A stretch of 64,000 nt of DNA from Hofstenia miamia (GCA_004352715.1 SCFE01000023.1:614675-678674); one strand, 5' to 3'. Counted from the stretch's first letter, positions 22,049-31,831 are shown. A program made the numbers and translations. The notes: generated from the sequence alone by a model not told the origin.

Positions 22049-22064
22049 AGTCCTGAAAAGGACT
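22049..22064 (-). promoter_or_regulatory. Histone-type 3' stem-loop after Merlin copy 1
   Basis: Minus strand AGTCCT-TTTC-AGGACT: six base pairs, a four-base UUUC loop, 3' flank ACCC. This matches the metazoan replication-dependent histone mRNA stem-loop layout (stem with purine-purine/pyrimidine-pyrimidine faces, UUUC loop, ACCCA flank), except that the first pair is A-U instead of G-C. It lies 75 nt past the stop codon of the transposase remnant. Confidence 0.55.
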
Positions 22065-22139
22065 GGATAAAAATAGAATAGAGAGAAATCTATAGAAAAC
22101 CCAGAAGAGAAAAAAGATACCCGAAAAAAGACAGAAAAA

Positions 22140-22551
22140 TTAGACAGGGTAGAAACGATTAATGTGAGACAAGAAAGTGTAGAAATTATCATCGAACCGC
22201 TGTCGCCACATCAACTCGTCAAGATGTAGTGGAAGCATGTTGTTACCTCCACATAGCCTCAACATTTTGAGTGTGAACTCTAGTCACAAGATCCACTAAG
22301 TTGCATTCGTGAACTACGACATGGTGATAATAAACATGAGGATCATAACCTGCAGAGAGATTTGCATAAGCAGACCAGCCATCGCTATGGATAGTGCTTC
22401 CATATTCCACCTTATCATAAATGATAGGTAGAAGGGTTTCAGATGAGCGGTCATCCACAAAAAAAGGAACCCACTTTGTCTGCCACATCGTACAACCCAA
22501 ACGAGAACGGATTTGTAATAGAAATTGGACGATAATTAGAGCCCACAGCAA
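22140..22551 (-). pseudogene. Merlin / ISXO2-like transposase remnant, copy 1
   Basis: Minus strand. The frame 22243-22551 carries the C-terminal half of an ISXO2-like (IS1595-related, eukaryotic Merlin) DDE transposase domain: FFVDDRSSETLLPIIYDKV, GSTIHSDGWSAY (second catalytic Asp), then VTRVHTQNVEAMW with the third catalytic acid, Glu. A frameshift and small deletion at about 22243 remove the basic KRKF segment. In another frame HLDELMWRQRFDDNFYTFL continues to a stop at 22140-22142, the family's usual C-terminus. The N-terminal part with the first catalytic Asp is not found. A histone-type hairpin follows 75 nt downstream. Family membership is well supported; the copy is dead. Confidence 0.85.
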
Positions 22552-23052
22552 ACAAAAATGCTGTAAAAATGTTCACAACATTTCTTTATTATAAAAATCG
22601 GTATTCTACTGGAACTGTATGAGAAGTTCACATCTAAATTTTTTTATAGTTTTTGCTAAATCTTCTGCTCTAATGTATTTGAAATCGAAATTGTGCATAG
22701 CTTTATTAATTTTATTTCAAAGTCAACGTTTGCTCATTTGTATAAACCAAGTTTCGTAAATGTACAATTCAATTTCGTGGATGTTACAGGATAAATGTTT
22801 TTCTCTATTTAGCAAAACCATTTATCCTTTGCCTGTGTCCTAAAAAATTTTGTTTTTTAAATCTTTTTGCTTGGATTTTGTCTTGCATAGTTTAGATTTT
22901 AAGTCCTTATGTGCTACAACTTTAACTTGTGTATGGCTTTTAATAACTTGTGACATGCATTTCCTTTTTCAAGTTTTAGGGCTCTGACTTCTTTGTCTTT
23001 AACAATGTTTTGTTCAGTCTTAATATACTTGTAATTAAGCTGTTTAAACAAA
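22552..23052. other. AT-rich sequence upstream of Merlin copy 1
   Basis: No convincing transposase N-terminus or other gene is readable on either strand. Confidence 0.4.
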
Positions 23053-23267
23053 TATTTATTTGCTTAAATATAAATTCGAATATATCANTTTTTTCCCAAA
23101 AATAAATTATTTTTATTTTCTGTTGGTAAAATAAATTATTTCAATATTATTTATTGAAATTATTTCAATAAAATTATTTATTTCCAGTGTCTGCAACTGA
23201 TTCGCTTTATAGTTGGGTTTGGCTGAAATCAATTANTATTTGCTTAAATATAAATTCGAATATATCA
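23053..23267. repeat. Local duplication with two single Ns, containing a hAT end fragment
   Basis: TATTTGCTTAAATATAAATT and its continuation occur both before the N at 23088 and after the N at 23236. The sequence between contains AATAAATTATTTTTATTTT and TTTCCAGTGTCTG. Both also occur, in the other orientation, in the left end of the hAT element at 23.9 kb. Confidence 0.5.
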
Positions 23268-23744
23268 TTAGCATTCTCCAATGTATAAATATAATTCCAC
23301 GGAACATTTTGGAGAAATTTTCTGAAGATTTAATCGCTGAAATTGACAAAACTGCGGGCATAAATTCTTTTCCGTGTTGTATAAGATCTGAATTCATTAG
23401 TTATAACAGACATATAATATGATCAGAGAATGAATTAAAGATAAACGTTGTAAAATTACTTGCTTCTAAATTTTTTTAAAATAATCAATGAGCGGCTTTT
23501 TTCTTGTTAGTTACTTTTGTTTATAGTTTCCAGTTCAAATTCACTACACATGGAATTGATGAAATCAGACTCAAATTTTGTCAGATAGTTAATGTTTTAA
23601 ACACCCAATAGTATAATGTCTTTATCCTGAGCTATAGCATTTTGCACTGAAGCTGTAATGAAGCTGATAAATTCTTTCAAAAATCGTTTAATTGGGCAGC
23701 AGCTGATAGTTTGGAGTTTTTCGTGTTTCTTACTTCAATCCATA
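23268..23744. other. Unassigned sequence
   Basis: A 69-codon plus-strand frame (23213-23422) crosses an N. Its part after the N (IPRNILEKFSEDLIAEIDK) looks protein-like, but I recognise no family. The rest shows nothing. Confidence 0.3.
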
Positions 23745-24094
23745 GGGTGCTTTCGCGATCGCAAGCCGGCACAACTGAATAGTTGGTTTTCAGTTGTCAA
23801 AGTATTCGCGATAGCATTCCGTTGTTTACCAAACCTATTCGCGCATTGCACCGGTATTGCACTCAGCGTCAACTGGAGCATGCGCGCAATCCACCGGTTT
23901 GCGAAATAAGTGTGCACGAAACGCCAACTGATCAGACACTGGAAATAATTTATTGAAATATATTTTGAACCAAAAATAAATTATTTTTATTTTAAGAACA
24001 AAAAATAAATAATTGCAATTATTATTTTTTTTTTGCAATTATTTTCAAAATTACAGCACACAAGATAAAAATATTATTCAATGATTTTCAACAG

Positions 24095-24445
24095 TTACTC
24101 AGCAGTTTCTTTATTGATAACCAAATCCAGCACTGAGGAATCCCAAAATCGCCTGTTAACCTTCAAGAACATGACGATTTCCAAATACATGGGTGTCATG
24201 TTTTTGCGATGTGGGCTCATGACTTGCTTAGCTGAACTGAACAGACGCTCGACCAGGTTGGAAGTTGGCGGCACCCAACTTAAATGACAACTCCTTTAGA
24301 TAATTCGGGTGATCGACGGTAATATGGTTTAAAAGGTTTGCATACCCTGTATTCGGGCGTTGTTTGCGTTTACGGCCGCTTACTCCCCTTTTTCAACTTC
24401 CGTAAAATAATGCTCAACGATCTGCTTATTCATTCGTGGAGGCAT
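24095..24445 (-). pseudogene. hAT transposase remnant: BED finger joined to C-terminal domain
   Basis: Minus strand. Starts MPPRMNKQIVEHYFTEVEKG at 24445. After a frameshift comes RKRKQRPNTGYANLLNHI and HPNYL, the second half of a BED-type zinc finger (TGY.NL..H....H). The Cys pair expected just before it is missing. At about 24285 the frame jumps straight to PTSNLVERLFSSAKQVM and NMTPMYLEIVMFLKVNRRFW, the conserved hAT C-terminal dimerisation domain, ending at 24095-24097. The whole catalytic RNase H-like core is absent, so this is an internal deletion derivative. In the intact family a transposase of several hundred residues would be expected. Confidence 0.8.
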
Positions 24446-24541
24446 ATTGATATGCTAGCACTCAAATTGTAAGTCACAATGCTATAAGCAATGCAGAACT
24501 GAATATTTCTAGTTGCTCCTGATTGGTTGGTTGTTTGCAAC

Positions 24542-25395
24542 NNNNNNNNNNNNNNNNNNNNNNNNNNNNNNNNNNNNNNNNNNNNNNNNNNNNNNNNNNN
24601 NNNNNNNNNNNNNNNNNNNNNNNNNNNNNNNNNNNNNNNNNNNNNNNNNNNNNNNNNNNNNNNNNNNNNNNNNNNNNNNNNNNNNNNNNNNNNNNNNNNN
24701 NNNNNNNNNNNNNNNNNNNNNNNNNNNNNNNNNNNNNNNNNNNNNNNNNNNNNNNNNNNNNNNNNNNNNNNNNNNNNNNNNNNNNNNNNNNNNNNNNNNN
24801 NNNNNNNNNNNNNNNNNNNNNNNNNNNNNNNNNNNNNNNNNNNNNNNNNNNNNNNNNNNNNNNNNNNNNNNNNNNNNNNNNNNNNNNNNNNNNNNNNNNN
24901 NNNNNNNNNNNNNNNNNNNNNNNNNNNNNNNNNNNNNNNNNNNNNNNNNNNNNNNNNNNNNNNNNNNNNNNNNNNNNNNNNNNNNNNNNNNNNNNNNNNN
25001 NNNNNNNNNNNNNNNNNNNNNNNNNNNNNNNNNNNNNNNNNNNNNNNNNNNNNNNNNNNNNNNNNNNNNNNNNNNNNNNNNNNNNNNNNNNNNNNNNNNN
25101 NNNNNNNNNNNNNNNNNNNNNNNNNNNNNNNNNNNNNNNNNNNNNNNNNNNNNNNNNNNNNNNNNNNNNNNNNNNNNNNNNNNNNNNNNNNNNNNNNNNN
25201 NNNNNNNNNNNNNNNNNNNNNNNNNNNNNNNNNNNNNNNNNNNNNNNNNNNNNNNNNNNNNNNNNNNNNNNNNNNNNNNNNNNNNNNNNNNNNNNNNNNN
25301 NNNNNNNNNNNNNNNNNNNNNNNNNNNNNNNNNNNNNNNNNNNNNNNNNNNNNNNNNNNNNNNNNNNNNNNNNNNNNNNNNNNNNNNNNNNNNNN
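24542..25395. other. Assembly gap, 854 N
   Basis: Bounded on the right by an (AT)n run (25396-25413). Confidence 0.95.
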
Positions 25396-25685
25396 ATATA
25401 TATATATATATATTTGCGCTCTTGATACAAAATTTTGAAATGCATACATTGTGCGCTGTATGCGAAAAAATCTATATAGGTGCTAAATACTAATCTTTAG
25501 GTAAAAAATTACGTATTTAACTAAAAAGGCAAAATTTTAAATTTTTTAGGGTCGATAAATCGTCTTAGTAATAGGCGAATAAGAAACGAGCTTGTTAATA
25601 AGCAACATTTGATTGGCTAAGAGTAAATTAGGTTGACTACCGCTGCCATTGCGAATGTAGTGTGCACGAAATTTAATTGTTAAGT

Positions 25686-25930
25686 AAACAAACCTTTCCG
25701 CTGTTTATAGTTGGGTTTCAGTGGGCACTGAAAGATGCCTTTCTTATAATCTTATTTAAGAAATGTTTATTAAATAATGGGAAGAGCTATGTAAAAAATT
25801 CTTTGACCCCAATATTTTTAAAAAATATATTGAGCTAAAACGAGCTTCATTCAATGATTTTATGTACGAGCCGAGCTGAACNAAACAAACCTTTCCGCTG
25901 TTTATAGTTGGGTTTCAGTGGGCACTGAAA
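25686..25930. repeat. Local duplication around the N at 25882
   Basis: AAACAAACCTTTCCGCTG and about 30 following bases occur at 25686 and again directly after the N at 25883. Probably unmerged contig ends. Confidence 0.7.
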
Positions 25931-26003
25931 ATGCAAATCGGTGGATGCGCGAATGCTCTAGTTGACACTTAGTGCAAAACCGGTGCGCTGCGCGAACGCA
26001 CCC

Positions 26004-26700
26004 ATAGTGATTCGAAGATTTCATTTTAAGATGTTGTCTAAAACTTAGCTACTGTTCTTACTTCACTGCTATCGTAGATTTTAGGTCCTAGGTTCTGATT
26101 AATATCACTTCATCTAAAAATTAGTGTTGTAAAATGATGTAAAGTATGTAACTAAACACTGATGTACACTTACATATAGAAAGCAGCCTATTTGATATGG
26201 GTGCAGTAAATATATTACTTAGGTTACGTTTCAGTTTAATATTTACTGTCATTGTTTGCCTAAGATTTGTTAGTTTTACCTGTGAGCTTAGGGTTATAGC
26301 TACATGCACATCATTTAAAATCAGCACCATACAAAACATAAATATTAATAGACCACTACGCTTCGCTATCATTGATGTGAACTTCATTTTAGAGAGTCGA
26401 CATGTATCCATTCTTTTAACTTGAGCAACATAGGATCTCTTTGCATTCATTTTATCAATAATATTTCCTTGCATTTTTAATTTGCTTTTTAAGTGTATAG
26501 AATGTGCGTGAAAATAGTGTAGACATATATGATAGCTGTGTGTGTAATTTTCTAATTACTTAAATAAATTTTAAAATTATATTAGAAAATGAAAATATAA
26601 TAGTAGAAGTTACAAAGGATTCCATTCAATACTAAAAACTTATGTTTCTCCTAAAACATTAAAAGTTAATTCTAAAAAGGACTCATAATGGAAAAAAAGT
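26004..26700. other. Spacer between hAT and Merlin copy 2
   Basis: Two overlapping open frames on opposite strands (26121-26474 minus, 26197-26424 plus) show no recognisable domain. I treat them as chance. Confidence 0.4.
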
Positions 26701-26716
26701 AGCCCTGAGAAGGGCT
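26701..26716 (-). promoter_or_regulatory. Histone-type 3' stem-loop after Merlin copy 2
   Basis: Minus strand AGCCCT-TCTC-AGGGCT, 3' flank ACTTT, beginning 21 nt past the transposase stop codon. Same geometry as the hairpin at 22049, with the third stem pair changed from U-A to C-G and the loop from UUUC to UCUC. Confidence 0.55.
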
Positions 26717-26736
26717 GATTAAATAGGACATTAGCC

Positions 26737-26988
26737 TTACAAACGGATACATGTGCGAGAAATTTGCTCATGACCAAATCGCTCTCTCCACATATACTCG
26801 GCAAGGTGAGCATGCCACATATGATCAAGCGTTCTTGTCATAGCTTTGAACTTCCGCTTCGCTGAAGACCACTTTTCATCTACATTATTGGCGTGCACAC
26901 CAGTTACCGCAGTCACAAAGTTTTGTTGATAGATAACAACTTTATGAACATAGCGATATTGTCCAATACCTTTGTGGAGAACTTCGTA
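26737..26988 (-). pseudogene. Merlin / ISXO2-like transposase remnant, copy 2
   Basis: An 83-codon minus-strand frame too broken to start with Met. It reads HKVVIYQQNFVTAVTGVHAN, then NVDEKWSSAKRKFKAMTRTL, then HLAEYMWRERFG and a stop at 26737-26739. This is the end of the ISXO2-like transposase domain. At the position of the third catalytic residue it has Asp (NVDEKW) where copy 1 has Glu (NVEAMW). It keeps the basic KRKFK segment that copy 1 lost. Upstream sequence to about 27180 gives no clear continuation. The copies differ too much to be a recent duplicate. Confidence 0.85.
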
Positions 26989-27361
26989 GTTTCTACGAAA
27001 TTTCTACCCCACATTCTAATATACTAAAAGATAGCGATTCACCTCACTAATTTAATTACATACATCATTCATGTACAACATTTGATGCGAATTCCGAAAT
27101 CTCTAAGTGCGCTGGTCATCCACCCTACTTGGATCATACAAACCGAAATCGAATGGCAAATCCAGTGAACTTCTGACTTAAGTAAGGTTAGAGTAAAAAT
27201 AGTTAAGGATATTATAAACTTACAACTATAGGACATCACGAGTTTCCTTATAAAAAAGCTTCTGCCTAATTATAGCTGTGACAGGCATAAGAGTAAGATT
27301 AAGAGTTAGCTAACATATCACCACTCTAGCTAAGAATACTTAGCTCATACTTAGTCCATAT

Positions 27362-27363
<2 letters not shown>

Positions 27364-27405
<42 letters not shown>
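27364..27405. repeat. (AAT)n microsatellite
   Basis: About 13 AAT units. On the minus strand it lies downstream of the RT-RNase H fragment and could be its tail. Confidence 0.95.
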
Positions 27406-27407
<2 letters not shown>

Positions 27408-27519
27408 TCATGAAAAACTAAACAATACAATAAAACGCAGCATTTATATGCTGTTACAAATAGTGTGAAATTATGAAATATGCATTAAAAAGTTTATAAT
27501 TGAGTAGATTGCAGTACGG

Positions 27520-28611
27520 GGTTATTGGATGTTTAGTGAGTGGCTGGAGAAAGAAACATGACGTGATGGTGTGTCTGCTTTGTTTTCCTGAGGTGGTATC
27601 CAACGTATTGATGTAGACTTCATTCTCACCATCATAGTAATATACACCGCCAAAAAATATGGAAGCGATTTTATCTTACCGGAATTTGCGCGCGTGCAAG
27701 TGCCATATTATCCCCCAAAATGGTGTCACCGTGTTTATACATATGTAGGGCGAGTACTAAAGCTTGTGCTTCCTAATGATAAATGTTAAGAGTGGGTATA
27801 GTGCGGAAAGAATATTCGCGATTGTCAGGGGTTACAATACCAAGGGCATAATCAGAGGCGTCTGAATACCAAATGTCGTCGGATGTGGAGAAGGATGTTG
27901 TGCCCCATGGCATGGAAAAAGATGATTGTCTTATGAGTAGAGTGGTGAAAATTTGTGCTTGCCAAAATTTTTCAGATGATGGGTTATATAGAGGCGATAT
28001 GATATTGTAAGTACCTAGAAGCGGCCAAATAAAAGATAGATGACCTAAAACAATTTGTCTCTGTTTTAGTGATAACGATGAATTGGCGTTTCTGCTATGA
28101 GACGTGTGATGGTAATTCGATCAGGTGTTGCAGAAATAATAGAATTAGCTAGATCTAAGTAAAATCCTAGAAATGGAATCGTAGGTGATAAGGAAGATGT
28201 AATATCAATTTTAACGCATTTTATTCCTAAGGATTCGATTTGCTGATGCCATTCTATGATTTTGAGATAAAATTTTGGAAGGAAAATGATGATTAAATTG
28301 TCGACATGCGCCCATTAGGAATGAGCAAAAGGTCGGAGTGGTTTCAACAAGTAATTGGTTAAAAGTTGACATGGGGCGGCCGAATATGACAAGCCCATAG
28401 GGGCCTTAAGAAATTCATAGCGATGACCGTCATGTGCTAAAAACGTGGTTTTATAGCGATCGGAGGGTCGTACCTCAAGGTAGTAGTATGCGTTTTTCAA
28501 GTCGAACGTAATAGCTATGTGATAAGAAGTAGGTGGGAATTTGCGTATAATCTTAAGAAAAGACGGAGCGTAATATTTTATTGGTGTAGTGGAGTAGTGA
28601 GTAAGAAGCAT
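27520..28611 (-). pseudogene. RT-RNase H fragment of a DIRS-like or related retroelement
   Basis: Minus strand. The 28315-28611 frame gives an LTR/DIRS-type RT: ITFDLKNAYYYLEVRPSD, KTTFLAHDGHRYEFLKAPMG. A stop then precedes WAHVDNLII, the active-site region with Asp-Asn instead of Asp-Asp. After it come LGFYLDLANSIISATPDRI and an RNase H domain: WYSDASDYALGIV (Asp), EAQALVLALHMY (Glu), LGDNMALARA (Asp), ending IRWIPPQENKADTPSRH, so all three RNase H acids are visible. The short RT-to-RNase H spacing and the xNxAD.PSR ending recall DIRS-type elements, but no tyrosine recombinase or split repeats are seen. A divergent Gypsy-like element remains possible. Frameshifts are present. Confidence 0.65.
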
Positions 28612-28731
28612 AAGAGATATTTGGAGGAGTTGGGAGTACCAAAGTGGGGAGGAGCAGTAGCACAGAAGGCAGCATTGTTAGGAACAGCTAGAGTCCTGAT
28701 GGAAGCTCTCAGACTCCCTGGGAACTGGTGA
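28573..28731 (+). pseudogene. LINE C-terminal tail (LLGTAR type)
   Basis: The plus strand reads VVSKKHKRYLEELGVPKWGG, then AQKAALLGTARVLMEALRLP and a stop at 28729-28731. The QKAALLGTAR signature near the end of a reverse transcriptase is familiar to me from non-LTR retrotransposons of invertebrates. It begins abruptly against the RT-RNase H fragment on the other strand, so the piece is 5'-truncated. The frame is intact over 50 residues. Confidence 0.55.
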
Positions 28732-28782
28732 GTTCCCCGAGCTGAGAGGGATACCAGCATGAAGCTGTGAGAAGTGAGGAGG

Positions 28783-29179
28783 AATAATAATAATAATGAA
28801 TTCGTTTATTTAACCGCTGCAGGTATATACTACAAAACATAAAAACAAGCCAAATTTTACGACAGCGAGGACAGTCGCAGAAGATGAAATAGGAGAAGAT
28901 GGAAGAGTAGGCAATGTTGGAGAAGGGCTCAGCAAAGAGGAAAGACATCAAAGATTTTTTGAAGCTCGGCGGCGGGGAAAGAAAATCACTTGCTGTTGGA
29001 GGGTTGAGAGTCAAGATGTAATTTGCAGTAGTACAATCACGATTGAAAAATGAGTGAAAGGTGCGAAAAGTGACAACATCATCAGAGCGAGTAGAGTGTG
29101 AATTAGAAAACTTAATGTAATCAAAAATCAGGATCCAATTTGCGAGTGAGCAGTCGATTGAACAGAAGATCACAGGCAT
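28783..29179 (-). pseudogene. LINE 3 C-terminus and 3' end
   Basis: Minus-strand frame from 29179: WILIFDYIKFSNSHSTRSDD, FRTFHSFFNRD, then PPPSFKKSLMSFLFAEPF. This matches the usual LINE RT C-terminus (THSTR, SFF.R, F+..L). It ends with GGTTAAATAAACG and an (ATT)n tail at 28783-28797, a simple-repeat 3' tail. The 5' side runs into the gap at 29257. Confidence 0.6.
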
Positions 29180-29221
29180 GGAAGTAGTGACAGCCAGTTT
29201 TTTCTCAGAGGAGGGGAACTA

Positions 29222-29461
29222 TTTATATATATATATATATATATCTGTCTCTTATANNNNNNNNNNNNNNNNNNNNNNNNNNNNNNNNNNNNNNNNNNNN
29301 NNNNNNNNNNNNNNNNNNNNNNNNNNNNNNNNNNNNNNNNNNNNNNNNNNNNNNNNNNNNNNNNNNNNNNNNNNNNNNNNNNNNNNNNNNNNNNNNNNNN
29401 NNNNNNNNNNNNNNNNNNNNNNNNNNNNNNNNNNNNNTATATATATATATATATATATATA
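29222..29461. other. (AT)n-flanked gap with adapter remnant
   Basis: An (AT)n run at 29222-29244, then CTGTCTCTTATA at 29245-29256, then 181 N (29257-29437), then (TA)n to 29461. The 12 bases equal the start of the Nextera mosaic-end adapter. Confidence 0.85.
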
Positions 29462-29707
29462 CGCAAAATCAGAAGAATAACGAATATTTATTCTAAGATG
29501 ATGAGACTCCACTGCTCTCACACACTATTTCATCTTAGATAAGTGAGCCACACACATTTCTTATGTCTAAGAATTATAAACAAATCAACATCATCATAAT
29601 TGCAACAGGGAGTTTAAGAATAATCTTCCTGAGATAAGCATGAACACATTGAGAGAGTTGCATGGATTGTTTTCCAATCCTTATGTATCGCTACTTCAGA
29701 TTGCAAT

Positions 29708-29890
29708 CTAGACACCATTTGCATAATGCATTTGTAACACGCCGTTTTTCTTCTTTTCATCTTCACCATTCGTAGCCGGCCATTCACTCCCTTTGCTGGC
29801 ATCAACAGAGTAAAAGCCTATATGAATAGTGCTATGAAATATTACCAAAAGTGCGAGGCACATCCGAAAAAGTAAATTTTCGAACATGTT
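29708..29890 (-). CDS. Candidate first exon with signal peptide, unknown
   Basis: A minus-strand frame starting MFENLLFRMCLALLVIFHST has a hydrophobic N-terminal segment like a signal peptide, then a polar, acidic and basic stretch (DASKGSEWPATNGEDEKKKN), ending in a stop at 29708. It could be a first exon with a donor near AATGGTGAAG. No homologue recognised. Chance is a real alternative. Confidence 0.2.
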   Translation of the reverse strand, partial: NMFENLLFRMCLALLVIFHSTIHIGFYSVDASKGSEWPATNGEDEKKKNGVLQMHYANGV

Positions 29891-30317
29891 ATAAATCAAG
29901 TACCAACGAATAAATGTTTATACGAGTTCTCTAGTTATTTCTGGAACACTTTTATATTATACAGCGATTTTTAGATTTTAACGAAACTGCTTGGCATTTG
30001 ACCGTTTTGTACGGTCGCAATTGAGTTTGAATTTTTACAAATTCCTCATGTCTAATCTGTAATAGTATTTACATTTTACTAACATACTAATGAAACGTTT
30101 TGAACAATCTAAACGAGTAAAAAGTGGAATAACTATAAATTAATGTTTTGTAAAACTTAATAAGGATTGAGGTTGATTTTTAGCAAAACTAAATTGGGAT
30201 TGAATTTTCAATGATTGATACTGACCCCTAAAACTTTGATTTAAAAATAGTTTTGACTAAATGACTGGCCTTGAAAACGGGTGAATGAATGTGAAGACAG
30301 TTGCTAGCGCTTTCTAT

Positions 30318-31086
30318 TTAGGTTGCTCGCAAATCCGCAGTTTTTGTCATTGCAGAAGAAGCAATGTCAAAATATTTAAAATAGTTTTTATACATTTCCA
30401 GTTTTGATTTGTGTGGCCCTAAAAGGGGCTTAATTATATGTGGAAGATCACGTATAGCGTTAAAAGCATTGAGATTATGAGTTGCTTGGCAGCTCACGCA
30501 GTCCAGTATAATTACAATAATCCTCCGTTCAATGTACCAGTTCTGAATCACTTTCTCAACCTCCACTTGTTACCAAGGTATTAGCACGCATAAAAATTCT
30601 GTGAATATATATCAATATAACATTGTCCTTATATAGAGATATAAAATATATCAATTTGTATGCTGGCATTTATTCCATGTTTGCTCAGTATAGTTTCTAA
30701 GAATATTCATGCAGCCAATCTTTAAATCACAAATTTGTCTGAAGTCGCTTGCATATTTCGAGAATTATTAGCGACACATGTGATAAGTGATAACCTTTTC
30801 ATCATTAACTTTAATATTACACAAAAAGTTTGATCACTTATGTAACTTGTTGCAAAAATGCTACTCCAATAAACTATTTTCCTGCCTCCGCTCAGTATGT
30901 AACAAATTGTGATGTTACTTGGTGATCAACCATTATCGAAACAAGTTTGTTTTTAAAAGTGTTTGATTTTTTTGGCCAATCCTTCGCAAGACTACATACA
31001 AGATCTATCAGAACTAATAGCATAGTAGCTAAGTTGTCTCGGTTTATTTGAATTTTGCTTAAGAATAACTTATTTTCATACTCCAT
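30318..31086 (-). CDS. Candidate two-exon unknown gene upstream of MRPL9
   Basis: Two minus-strand open segments look protein-like: 30892-31086 (MEYENKLFLSKIQINRDNLA, LLVLIDLVCSLAKDWPKKS) and 30318-30566 (VEKVIQNWYIERRIIVIILD, then LPHIIKPLLGPHKSK). A donor after VDHQ (CACCAA|GTAACA) and an acceptor before VEK (GTGGAG|GTTGAG) would join them in phase, but the acceptor lacks a good pyrimidine tract. If real, it is transcribed away from MRPL9. I do not recognise a family. Each piece could be chance. Confidence 0.25.
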
Positions 31087-31831
31087 TATCAGAAATATAC
31101 AAATACTTTTCTGAGACCATTAAATTTAAAAACATGGAATTTAGTGGTTGTGTTAAACTGTCATTTACGAAACAACATATATTTTGAGTGTCCTTATATA
31201 CGGATTTCGTGTGTATTTGTTGGATAATATCATTGCTTCATCTGCATCAACTGTGATGACATAAAGCCGAACAACGGAGTTTTTGTGTATCTCCGTACAG
31301 CAATTATAATACCGAGCACTGTTTTCTTATATTTCATTGAAAATCTCTATTCATGAACAGTGCCTATATCTTTATATGTAAGATTAAAATGCAACAATCG
31401 CGGGTAGTATTCTGGTCGTTCATTTTTTCATCTTCATAATTCATTCTAAGACTGAAGTTATTGCAACATGTTAAGAGAAAATATATTACAGATAGAATTA
31501 GCACGTACTTTGAAACTTCTCAAAGTAAAATCAAAAGCAACAGAATATCTCTGTACATGCACAGCGAGTAAACAATGCTATTTAATGGGCTTTAATGGAA
31601 TTTAGTTACAATAGTTGAAAAAGCTGTAGTTGACTTCGGCGACCTCTATTGACCTCTATTGTTAATCTTCTAAATATAACTTTGCAATAACAATTGCTTT
31701 AAAAATTTTGTTCTTAATATATTTATGGTGTAATTGTGTACAGTATTCAACCCTTATCTATTATTAAAAGACTTATCTTTATTTATTAATGAGGAGTAGA
31801 TTTATATAAGTGTCATTTTTGTTTAGATGCA
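31087..31831. other. 5' flank of MRPL9
   Basis: AT-rich. It may hold the promoter or a non-recognised first exon. A 45-codon frame starts at 31468 (MLRENILQIELARTLKLLK) but does not join the MRPL9 frame in phase at the acceptors I can see. Confidence 0.35.

Larger units (their letters stand above)
23745..26003 (-). mobile_element. hAT transposon, internally deleted and gapped
   Basis: GC-rich inverted ends: the left end starts GGGTGCTTTCGCGATCGC, and the right end read on the minus strand starts GGGTGCGTTCGCGCAG. The subterminal stretches around GCACCGGT, GTCAACT and CCACCG also match in inverted orientation (about 23840-23905 and 25940-25995). A transposase remnant sits inside. An 854-N gap (24542-25395) and a duplicated patch around the N at 25882 mean the true length is unknown. 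No clear 8-bp target duplication. Confidence 0.6.

Noticed and set aside
24430-25493. Several 300-codon frames on both strands at 24.4-25.5 kb
   Set aside because: Created by the 854-N gap.
26121-26474. 117-codon minus frame between hAT and Merlin
   Set aside because: No domain, overlapped by an antisense frame, low complexity.
29170-29521. 90-100 codon frames at 29.2-29.5 kb
   Set aside because: N gap plus AT microsatellite translated as IYIYIY.
30402-30430. Third histone-like hairpin (GCCCCTTTTAGGGC on the minus strand)
   Set aside because: Only four central pairs form, the loop-closing pair is mismatched, and there is no Merlin transposase upstream of it.
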